Of a stretch of DNA of 20,231 nt, positions 1 through 7,760 are shown piece after piece. The notes below the pieces were generated by a model. That model had not been told where the DNA came from, did not search any database, and saw only the letters and a list, made by a program, of their open reading frames with translations. Each line of letters starts with the position of its first letter. Position 1 is the stretch's first letter. This stretch comes from Nephromyces sp. MM_2019 (lineage: Eukaryota; Apicomplexa; Aconoidasida; Nephromycida), in contig JADHZB010001521.1 in assembly GCA_015657535.1 (NCBI GenBank), positions 1-20,231 of the forward strand, written 5' to 3'. The translations under genes and the position numbers were made by a program.

Positions 1-90
1 TGCTTCAAAGTGTGTAATGCTGTGTGTGTATGCTTCAAAGTGTGTAATTCTGTGTGTGTATGCTTCAAAGTGTGTAATGCTGTGTGTGTA
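1..90. repeat. 30-bp tandem repeat, three copies, continuing past the edge
   Basis: Units at 1-30, 31-60 and 61-90 are identical except for one base (GC versus TC near unit position 19). On the minus strand the 30-bp period is a multiple of three and encodes HTHTALHTLK / HTHTELHTLK / HTHTALHTLK within the open exon described above. The single difference is an Ala to Glu change. Confidence 0.9.
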
Positions 91-724
91 TGCTTTCTCT
101 GAAGAGGGGCGCGCATTGGAGTGTATAATGCGAGCAACTCTTTGTGAGTGTACGAACACTCTGCTGGGTATGTGGGTAGATATTTTAGATTGCGGGCAAC
201 GTTGACTGAACGCCGTGTGTGTGAATATGCTGGAACGTCTGCGCATGCATGAAGCTGTGATGCACAAAGTATAAGGCGTGTGTATACGTATATCTACACA
301 CACATACACACACATTTACACACGCAAAAACACGCGAAAAAATCCACACGCACACATATTCACCAACACACACATAAACATGCACATATGAACGCAAATA
401 CACCGACGCACACGCATCAATAAAACTCATCACAGACAGCAAAATACACACACACCAAAATATGCGCACACCAAAACACACACACACACACACACACACA
501 CGACAGGCACCAATATGCACGCATACACATAACACACACCAGCACACACAAACCAACACGCACACAAATATAAAAAACAGCTTACTAATAGGGAGCTTTC
601 TATGATGAATAAACTCCCTTCTTTACTTTTAGCAGTCAGAAAGGCGTGCAGGGCGATAATTCCTGCCTTTCTGAAGTGGCAAAAACGAGTGTATATACAG
701 TGAAGCTCTACTGGTAGCAACACG
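1..724 (-). CDS. Unrecognised gene, three exons seen, cut by the left window edge
   Basis: Three minus-strand exons fit together: 724-699 (26 nt), 670-586 (85 nt) and 254 to beyond base 1. Each begins after a pyrimidine-rich AG acceptor. The first two end at donors GTATAT and GTAAGC. Phases match at both junctions (2 to 2, then 0 to 0). The last exon stays open to the window edge. The product reads RVATSRASLKAGIIALHAFL, continues through SKEGSLFIIESSLL, then a Tyr/Thr/Pro-containing stretch, and ends in three 10-residue repeats of the type HTHTALHTLK. The intron between 585 and 255 is filled with TG repeats on the sense strand. No family is recognised. The 5' end is not identified; a possible start lies near 865. 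Function unknown. Confidence 0.4.
291..575. repeat. CA-rich microsatellite block in an intron
   Basis: The block consists of interrupted CACA runs, with a pure run at about 477-501. It occupies the intron between the minus-strand exons 670-586 and 254-1, so the sense strand is TG-rich. Confidence 0.8.
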
Positions 725-758
725 CTGAAAATACCACCCCATTTTAAGCCATGTAGAA

Positions 759-1070
759 AAAAAAAAAACAAAAAAAAACACACACACACACACACACACA
801 GCATATCGAAAAGAGCAATTGAAAGGTTAAGCTTTTTACAAAATTGCATGCAGCATTAGCATATGAAATGCATTTGTTTTGCACACACACATAAACACAC
901 ACACGAATAAAAATATAGAGATAAACACACACTCACATGCACATAAACACAAAGACGCACACAAAAAAAAAACACACACACATAGATAAATAGACATAAT
1001 AACAGAGACATAAACACACACACAAAAGCACACACAAACTCACACACAAAAAAAACACACACACATAAGA
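759..1070. repeat. Poly-A and CA microsatellites
   Basis: An A-tract and a pure CA run (about 779-800) are followed by interrupted CACA tracts at 882-905 and 925-1068. No exon is firmly supported here. A perfect TGCATGCA palindrome lies at 845-852, and a short minus-strand frame starting with ATG near 865 ends at a GTAAAA donor; it might be a first exon of the gene at 1-724. Confidence 0.7.
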
Positions 1071-1102
1071 AATACTAGCATTCTAGTAAACATAGTAAAC
1101 GA

Positions 1103-1834
1103 CTAGTACTTTTCTGCTTCGTCATCGCTTCTTATGTAATCCAAAAAAAGAGCCTTGGAAATAGCAAGCATATCCACTTCAACGTTTGATGGCGGCCTAA
1201 AATAAGAGTTTCGCACACAATAAGGACGTACACACACAGAGCAGCGAAAATCAACCAAAAAACACGCAAATTTAGCGCTAAAGAGAAAAAAACAGCCAAT
1301 TAAACACCAAAACACACACACACAAACACACACACACACACACAAACACACAAACACACACAAACACACACACAAACACACACATGAAAGCAGCGAGATA
1401 GAATCAAAATTATCAACCCATCCCAAAACGTCAAGTCTGCACGACAAACACACAGTGTGGGCTATACCTTAGCGGATCGTTGAATAAACTGAAAATGTTT
1501 GTTATGACGCCAAAAAAATCGACTTTTTTACACAGATTTGCAGAGAAGCAAATCATTAGATTCTCTGCAAGCAACAGGCCACACACAGTACTAATTATAT
1601 TTCTTTAATAAGGTAGAAAAATCAAGAAAATAAGCTTAAACTCAGAAAAAGCATAAAATTCAAGAAAAAACTACACACGCACACCAAACTCATCCAGTTA
1701 TGGATTATATATATAATCTTCACAAAAAAAAAAAAAAAAAAACACACACACACACCCACACAAAAACGCCTCTTCAAGCTTAAAATACACTGGAAATCAT
1801 CAAAATATGCGCTAATTTCACTCCAAATCTTCAT
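1103..1834 (-). CDS. Small unrecognised gene of five very short exons
   Basis: A model on the minus strand: exons 1834-1752 (ATG start), 1564-1532, 1488-1468 (21 nt), 1436-1380 and 1196-1103 (TAG stop), all joined in phase 2. Acceptors such as TTGCTTGCAG, ACATTTTCAG and CTTATTTTAG are good. Donors GTAAAA and GTATAG are reasonable, and two donors lie inside TG repeats where the exact GT is ambiguous. The product is about 95 residues, starts MKIWSEISAYFDDFQ, contains LFNDPLRLDVLGWVDNFDS and ends DMLAISKALFLDYIRSDDEA plus three residues. The last exon is the best supported. No family is recognised. The first exon may instead be internal. Confidence 0.35.
1309..1385. repeat. CA microsatellite in an intron
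   Basis: Interrupted CACA run directly downstream, in the minus-strand sense, of the exon ending near 1380. The TG repeat therefore starts at the 5' splice site. A similar short run at 1742-1760 follows the exon ending near 1752. Confidence 0.8.
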
Positions 1835-1859
1835 GAGCACACCATACCCTCTCTACTGT

Positions 1860-2940
1860 TCAACATTCCAATTCGAAGTAAAAAAATCGGTGAAATCACC
1901 TAAAAATTTTAGAAGCAACTGCTGAGCTTCGAGAGATTTTCTTTTGCTTTTTCTGAAAATAACAGAAAATTGAAGGTTCTTCAGAAAAAACCAATAAAGT
2001 ACCACGCATCAGGCGAAAACTCGTCTAAAAAAAAGCTAAATACTCGCAAATTCTGAAAAAATAAAAGTTGCTGAAATCTGCAAAATTTCGCAACAAAACA
2101 TCCAAATTTCGTAATTTTCATCAATTCACACCAAAAAATCCGCAAAATTGCTTCATTTCCACTAAGTTTCACGGCAAATTCTGCAAAATTTCGCAACAAA
2201 ACATCCAAATTTCGTAATTTTCATCAATTTACACCAAAAAATCCGCAAAATTGCTTCATTTCCACTAAGTTTCACGGCAAATTCTGCAAAATTTCGCAAC
2301 AAAACATCCAAATTTCGTAATTTTCATCAATTCACACCAAAAAATCCGCAAAATTGCTTCATTTCCACTAAGTTTCACGGCAAATTCTGCAAAGATTTTC
2401 GTAATTTCCAAGCAAGTTTTGAAGACAAAGAAAAGGTACAAATTCGCACCAAAACTTTAGCACGTACACGTACCACAAGTGAATACAATTAAACTTCCCT
2501 ATTATCGGTAATTAATTCAAAATAGCAGAAAATTGCGATTGAACACGAAAATATCCTCTAAATTTCACTAGAAAATACAATTTTTTCAAAAAAAACGCTT
2601 GAAAACTTCAATTCGTATAAATTAAGAAAGACACGAGAAAAATTAAAAAAAGTCATTCCACCCTTTTGTTCTTGCGGTATATGATACTGTGTAATACATT
2701 CAGGCTAAAGTATTGATTGTGCGGGTGAAGCTTGCGTTTTATGGTTGTTACCTTACTTCAAAATTGCACGAAAAACACGGAAAATCAACAAAAAAGGTCG
2801 ATAAAATGATGAAATTTAAAGAGAAAAATGAAGCAGAAACTTTGAGAGCATTTGCTCCATTCTAAGGGGAAAAACTGAATCAATATAATATTTGAACAGC
2901 TAAACAAACAGGGAATAAGCACAAAAAAATAGTCATTACT
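1860..2940. other. AT-rich stretch without a supportable gene
   Basis: About 1.1 kb of AT-rich sequence between two minus-strand genes. Apart from the 103-bp repeats at 2078-2386 I see only stop-rich sequence on both strands and no exon with good borders. Confidence 0.5.
2078..2386. repeat. 103-bp tandem repeat, three nearly identical copies
   Basis: Units start at 2078, 2181 and 2284. The only difference I see is C to T in unit 2 (CAATTTACACC versus CAATTCACACC). A short partial continuation follows at 2387. The period is not a multiple of three, so coding use is unlikely. Each unit carries AAATTTTGCAG on the minus strand, which resembles a 3' splice site. Confidence 0.9.
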
Positions 2941-2947
2941 TAGCAGA

Positions 2948-5066
2948 TTACAATGCTTTTCCTGAGATAGTATGAAACCTCCTGCCTCAGGAGCAATTTT
3001 TTTGGTAAAATACGAGGTGTTCACGCAAAAAATAGGTTTCTCGGGAAAAAAATATAGAAAAAAGGAATTTCAGCAGCATATTTACCTATAATCGCTTAGT
3101 TTAGCACAGAAGCAGGTAATTGCAGCTGATTTTGAGAGAGGGAAGTTCTCTTGCTTCACGAAATCATTTAAAACCTCCAAGAATTCGACTAAAAACATGA
3201 AAAAATGAAAAACGTTATGAAATTTTGGATGAAAAAAACCACACACACGGGGGTGTACATACACAAGCCGATTGATAGAGAAAAAATAAGAGGGTTTGAA
3301 AGTGGGAGCGGGGGAAAGGAACATGCAGAGAGGAATTAATACTATGAAACACACACAAATCAAGACACATATTAGCATACATCAACATGGGCGCACTACT
3401 GCATACACTCCATCAACACACACAAGCACACAGGAACACACACACACTCATCAAAAAATCAAGACGCGCAAATCAGCATATCAAGACAAAAATACATTAA
3501 GCACACCAACAGATACACACATTAGCATATCAGCACATCAACATACCACAACAGCAACTCACCCCCCAATCCACCCACACGCACACACACACACACGAGT
3601 TCTTCGAGTCAGAAAAAAAGCCAAAAAATGCACTCACCATCCCCAACATTCCAGAATCTTATCAGCACACGTATTTGAAGGCTTAGCATAGTATCCAGCA
3701 ACTCATAATCGGCATCAGCAGCAGCTATATCATGCTTAGAGGGAGGGTTTTTGATAGTCCTTCGCAACTCGCCAACCATAAAATGGAAAAACGCCTCTTC
3801 CTCTTCTAAAAAGCGACCTGAAAACTCTTTTTCCTGTTTTAATGCATAAAAAAAGGGCGATACTTTCCTAAAAACTCAAACATGATGAGGGTGTACGTAC
3901 ACCCCCGTAACTACAATGTCAGCATGCAAAGCGGCTTCACAAGGGCATTCATAGCGTGGCTATTGAAGAGAAGCTAGCATCACAGATATGTGGCGCAAAT
4001 AACCGACATTTCAGTAAAAAAAAGCCCATTGAAGCTGCAAAATACGATAGTCCCCTTGAAAATATCAAAATAGGTGCACACGCAGGTATATAAAAAGATG
4101 CCCAGATTTTCAGGAAACGCACACACAGAAGTATAGATGCACACAGATTAGTGGTCAACGCATAAAAAGATATACAAAGAAATACAGACAGATTTTTGGG
4201 CACACACACAGATGCATAAAGAGATAGAAAAAATGTAAAAAAGAACACACACACCAGCTTCACTCTGAAATTCTGCTCTTGAGGGTTTTCTTCGTCCGGA
4301 AAAATATCCTTGCTACCTGGAGTCTTACGCTGAGACCTCAGTGAGTAGCATTCGAGAAGCTTCCAGACTTGAAGGCTTAGTCTTAGGCTTACAGTACACT
4401 GAAAAACATCAGTTTTCGTCTTCAAGGGAAGTATACAATCTTCTAAACTTTAATAGCGTATAAAATGCATCCACAAAACTATCAAAGAAGAGCTATACAC
4501 ACACTAATAGACCGCTTATTAGCTATTAAACTATACGAAACAAGAGACACACACATTAATATACCCCTCACCACAATGCACCACCCCCCCAACCATCCAC
4601 CACCCCCAACATCCAAGCACCACCTACAATCCACCCCTCATCACCCCCCCCTTCAAAACCCTCCACCAAAAAAAGCAGCATCTACCAAATTACACACACA
4701 AGAAGCCTGATATCAAGCTTTAATGCCTTCACACACCATGCACTCCTGCAGAATGAAGCAAAGTATCGCTAAAAAGCTTAAACACCCAAATAAAACACCA
4801 AAAATATACTATAAAATCACTCTATAAGCTCAGATTTCGCATGCTCTACTGGGAAAAAGCCTTAAAATAAGTGAAAAAGGCTAAAGGGTGTGCCTTTAGA
4901 CCTTCAGTAGATCAATAGCTCCATCTAAGACTTTACTAAGAAACCGTAGATCTCTGGTAGTATACGCCACTTTAGTGAGCTTTGCAATGCTCCTGACACG
5001 TTCTTCAATCGTCAAATCAGGGTCTAACATCTTCACATAACATCCTTCAGGTGATTCAGTCTGCAT
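2948..5066 (-). CDS. Unrecognised mainly helical protein, six-exon model
   Basis: Minus-strand exons: 5066-4902 (ATG), 4398-4255, 3959-3901, 3867-3638, 3188-3086 and 2981-2948 (TAA). Phases match at every junction (0, 0, 2, 1, 2). Strong splice sites include donors GTGAGT at 3637 and GTAAAT at 3085, and acceptors TTTTTCAG, GTTTTTAG and ATGTTTTTAG. The product is 244 residues. It starts MQTESPEGCYVKMLDPDLT, has a helical N-terminal part, a stretch SPFFYALKQEKEFSGRFLEE followed by an acidic run, then DADYELLDTMLSLQIR and FLEVLNDFVKQENFPLSKSA. The FFYAL...FLEEEE helix resembles the third helix of SPX domains, but the canonical SPX N-terminus and lysine cluster are not seen, so no function is assigned. 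Exon 4 is the strongest; exon 3 and the last exon are the weakest. The donor of exon 2 lies in a GTGTGTGT run, so its exact position is ambiguous. Confidence 0.5.
3240..3600. repeat. CA-rich intron sequence
   Basis: Interrupted CACA repeats lie in the intron between exons 3867-3638 and 3188-3086 of the minus-strand gene. The plus-strand open frame across it (3296-3691) is a low-complexity His/Thr-rich shadow. Confidence 0.6.
3889..3904. promoter_or_regulatory. 16-bp perfect palindrome at a predicted 5' splice site
   Basis: GGGTGTACGTACACCC equals its own reverse complement. On the minus strand the predicted donor of exon 3959-3901 begins at 3900, exactly at the inner GTACGTAC. It could be a splice element, a DNA-binding site, or both. 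Confidence 0.55.
4573..4665 (-). other. C-rich tract with G-runs on the minus strand
   Basis: Runs of four to seven C on the plus strand (about 4583-4660) give several G-runs on the minus strand, in the first intron of the minus-strand gene at 2948-5066. The G-rich strand is the sense strand, so a G-quadruplex in the transcript is possible. Loop lengths are uneven. Confidence 0.4.
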
Positions 5067-5159
5067 TTCAGAAAAAATATCATTTTTTAAGATACTTCTT
5101 CATCACTTAGTTCTATCTTCAACCACAAAAATTACTAGAAGATAAGCTATTCTGTGGTG

Positions 5160-5240
5160 TGGATACACACATGTGTGTTTGGAGGGGTGTAGCTACATCC
5201 AATCAGGGTGAATTTGGGGATACCCACACGTGTGTTGAGC
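5160..5240. repeat. Two related palindromic CACA/TGTG elements
   Basis: GGATACACACATGTGTGTTT (from 5160) and GGATACCCACACGTGTGTTG (from 5218) are near copies about 58 bp apart, each with a dyad at the CA/TG junction. TGTAGCTACA between them is a further 10-bp palindrome. They lie downstream of the TPR gene stop codon and could act in transcript ending, but this is not shown. Confidence 0.45.
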
Positions 5241-5347
5241 GGGCGGATTCTTCTGGAGTTCAAGACAAGAAACATCTGTTTACCGCACACACATAAAAAG
5301 ACAGCCATCCCGACAAACATCCAAAAATATAATAGAAAGCACATTGG

Positions 5348-5410
5348 CGTGAGGTTTGGTGGTGGGAGGTTTGGGGGTTTGTTGGAAAGTTTGGCGCCGG
5401 TTTGGCGGGC
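5348..5410 (+). other. G-rich tract with GGTTTGG repeats
   Basis: The tract contains GGTTTGG, GGTGGTGGGAGG, TTTGGGGG and GGTTTGGCGGG. It lies 35 bp beyond the stop of the minus-strand TPR gene, so the template strand of that gene is G-rich. It could form a G-quadruplex or stall polymerase. It is not a regular telomere array. Confidence 0.45.
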
Positions 5411-5444
5411 TAAATAAGAGGTTAAACTCTGCATCTTCAATTCT

Positions 5445-6536
5445 TCATTTCAACGTTATATAGCTTACTTCATTCGCAGCATCAAGCTGCTGCCCATGTA
5501 GCTTTTGAATTTTTTGTATATAATCGTTTATATTTGCATTATCAGGGGCAATTCTGTGGGCTTTTAGCAACTCTTCCAGCGCTTCATAATACTTTTCAAC
5601 GCTTTCAAGGGCTTTAGCTCGAACCATCAAAGGCTCGCACGAACTGAAGAAGTAAAAAACTCGAAAAACACGCTTAAAGTCTATAAATTTCTTCAATAGA
5701 GTTTAAATTATGAAATTAAGTAGCTATTCAGTAATAAATCGCTACAATGAGAGGATTTTTTTGTAAAAAAATGGTGTCATCTATGCGTTTATAGCAATTT
5801 TTATCGTATTTTTCCTTACCTTACTCCTTACTCTCATGCGTTACTCTTTGAGCTGCCAATTAATTTTTTTAAAAGCAAAACAAACATTTTTTTTCTTGCA
5901 AGAAGCGAAAAAAAATCTTCTAAATTCTTGCTTTTGGTGGTTTCCAAAAGTAATATATCGCTGTCATTTATTAAATTAATAAAACCAGAATAAAGCTTCA
6001 AAATGAGTACTATAAAAGCAATTCTAGCAATAAAAACAGGACATATTCTACCGGAAACTCTCGGTAAAAAAAGCAGAAACAAAATTGCTTGTTTTTTATC
6101 CATTTAAGAGAAAAGCATAAAGCCAAAATTCATGCTATAGTCGCTATTGTACTCTATTAAAATGTGGATTTCTCGCGAACTTAGTAGATTTGAGATGATC
6201 CCCTAGATTCAATAGCAGATAGTACAAAATTAAAAAAGCACACAGCCCTTAGAGAAAAACTAAACACCTTGGTTGAAGCTCCAAAGCTTCAGCAGTATCC
6301 AGTAGAGCTAAATCCTTCGAATTCATCATGATATGAGCCTCGGCTCGCTTGCAGAGAATTTTCGCCATTGCAGGAGCAATATAGTCCTCCTTTTCCAAAG
6401 CTTTCAGAAGTTTTATTGCATCATCAAAGCTTTGTGTGGAGGTCTTCCAATCCTGATTCTCATAAGCTGCAACTCCAGCTTCATATAGATGCCGACAGTT
6501 TTCGTCAAAAGCGTCAAACAGATTCTCCATCGCCAT
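5445..6536 (-). CDS. Small TPR-repeat protein, two exons
   Basis: Exon 1 is 6536-6268 and exon 2 is 5643-5445 (TGA). The intron, 6267-5644, is 624 nt. It starts at CAAG|GTGTTTAG and ends after ACTTCTTCAG, and phase 2 matches phase 2. The joint creates an ideal TPR boundary, LELQPSSCEPLMVRAKALES, which is strong evidence for the splice. The 155-residue product holds three TPR units at about 14-47, 56-89 and 91-124. The second has CKRAEAHIMM...EALELQP and the third YYEALEELLKAHRIAP, followed by a capping helix. TPR units pack as helix pairs that bind partner peptides; in co-chaperones a two-Asn clamp grips C-terminal EEVD tails. Here those clamp positions appear to be Val22 and Lys63, so Hsp70/90-tail binding is doubtful. 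ATG at 6536 is chosen because it opens MAMENLFDAFDEN just before TPR1; an upstream exon cannot be excluded. Likely a soluble adaptor of unknown partner. Confidence 0.75.
5834..6103 (-). other. Open frame inside the TPR gene intron, probably not coding
   Basis: An 89-codon AT-rich frame lies wholly inside the 624-nt intron on the same strand. It is rich in Ile, Leu, Phe and Lys as expected of AT-rich noncoding DNA and has no convincing splice borders or motif. An alternative exon is possible but unsupported. Confidence 0.2.
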
Positions 6537-6845
6537 TTTATAGTGCGGTAAGTCTACAAAACTAAAATAAGTAGGGACTAAAAAATAATGAAAGTGGGTA
6601 AAAAAGCCAAAGGAAACGGAAAAATGTTGCTTCAATCATCAATTGTATACATTTCTTGTCAAAAAGGGCAAAAACCAATTATGAGGTGAGATATTGGCAA
6701 AAAGACAAAAAAAAATCACGCAAATTAATCGAGCAAGGAGAGGAACATCAGTGTGGTGGAGAAGAAAGTTGTGGAACCAAAGAGTTTTTTATAAAAAAAA
6801 GTCAAAACGAGTATTCTAAGGCGAGTTTAGTAGTCATCTCAATGT

Positions 6846-7283
6846 TTAAATTAAAGTGTCAAAATCGCCGTCTTTTATATTAAAACTATGCTTTATATGA
6901 CTTTTTTCCCAAGTAATAGTTCCTCCGTTCAAACGATAAACACTAAGAGCTCTCTATCATAAAAGTAAAGGAAAAAATCTTGCGGCCAAAAAAAATAGAT
7001 GTGATTACACAACCTTAAAAAATGGTATGGTTCCGCAGTAAAAGGTTCAATTTGTTTAGGTGAAAAACAAAATGCAAAATTTTCGTTAAAATAGACAAGA
7101 AATTTTTAAAATAACAAAAAAATGAGGGAAAAAAATTAATCTTCTTCTCTTCTGACATACCTCAATGCTTTCGGAATGTGTTGATGATAAAAGTGACATT
7201 AAAAACAATGCGAAGACATGGCGTGCAAGGGAGACAGGAGTACTAGTGTATATTTCGTATGTTTCATATCGAGTCTGCTTCAT
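6846..7283 (-). CDS. Small protein with a hydrophobic N-terminal segment, two exons
   Basis: Exon 1 is 7283-7161, ending at a consensus donor GAG|GTATGT. Exon 2 is 6953-6846 (TAA), after the acceptor TACTTTTATGATAG. Both are phase 0. The product is 76 residues: MKQTRYETYEIYTSTP, a hydrophobic segment VFALFLMSLLSS (about residues 23-34), then RALSVYRLNGGTITWEKSHI and NIKDGDFDTLI. The segment could be a signal peptide or membrane anchor, giving a secreted or ER-facing tail. The frame also continues upstream of the chosen ATG to an acceptor near 7337, so exon 1 may be internal and the protein longer. It lies 310 bp upstream of the TPR gene on the same strand. No family is recognised. Confidence 0.45.
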
Positions 7284-7439
7284 TCCACGTGATATCACCC
7301 TCGGAGGGGTTTTTTTCAAATATGTAACATGACGACTTTGCTGTAACTATAGCCAGCGCCCTGTGCTGTACATTGGTATCATTCGCCGTCTATGAATCTC
7401 TGAAGTCCAGCTGATTTTTTTGCCGTGTGTAAGCGCTTC

Positions 7440-7760
7440 ATAGTGGACCGCAAACGGGTGTGTGTGTGCTGGTTGGGCTGTACGAGGGTGTGCGTGTGTG
7501 TGTGTGAACAAACCGGGTTGCACACCAGTGTGTGTGTGGGTCGGTTGGACTGCACACGAGCGTTTATGTGAGCAAGCTGGGCAGCAGACAAGTGGGGGTG
7601 CGCATAAATACAAACTACACGCGTGCGTGTGCGTCTGAGCGCACTACATTGAACTATTGCTGGCATGTGTGTTCTTATTTCAAAGTGTGCATAAATGGGC
7701 GTCTGCTGAACGGGTCCTGATGAGTTTTGTGCATGCTTGTGAGTGCGTGTAAGTTGGTGA
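7440..7760. repeat. Degenerate TG-rich minisatellite
   Basis: Imperfect units of roughly 28-40 bp combine a TGTGTG run with GGTTGGRCTGCACA-like sequence, for example near 7461, 7510, 7532 and 7567. Both minus-strand frames across it are open and rich in His, Thr and Pro (CAVQPTHTHTGVQPG). That could be coding, as in the left-edge gene, but no splice borders support it. Confidence 0.55.

Noticed and set aside
185..1062. Minus-strand Cys/Val-rich frames (CVCVCVC)
   Set aside because: They are TG-repeat translations running through predicted introns, in frames other than the exon chain.
3296..3691. Plus-strand 131-codon His/Thr-rich frame
   Set aside because: It is the translation of CA repeats and overlaps a well-supported minus-strand exon and its intron; no motif or splice support.
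5340..5410. Interstitial telomere array
   Set aside because: TTTGG motifs are irregular and never form a constant tandem unit.
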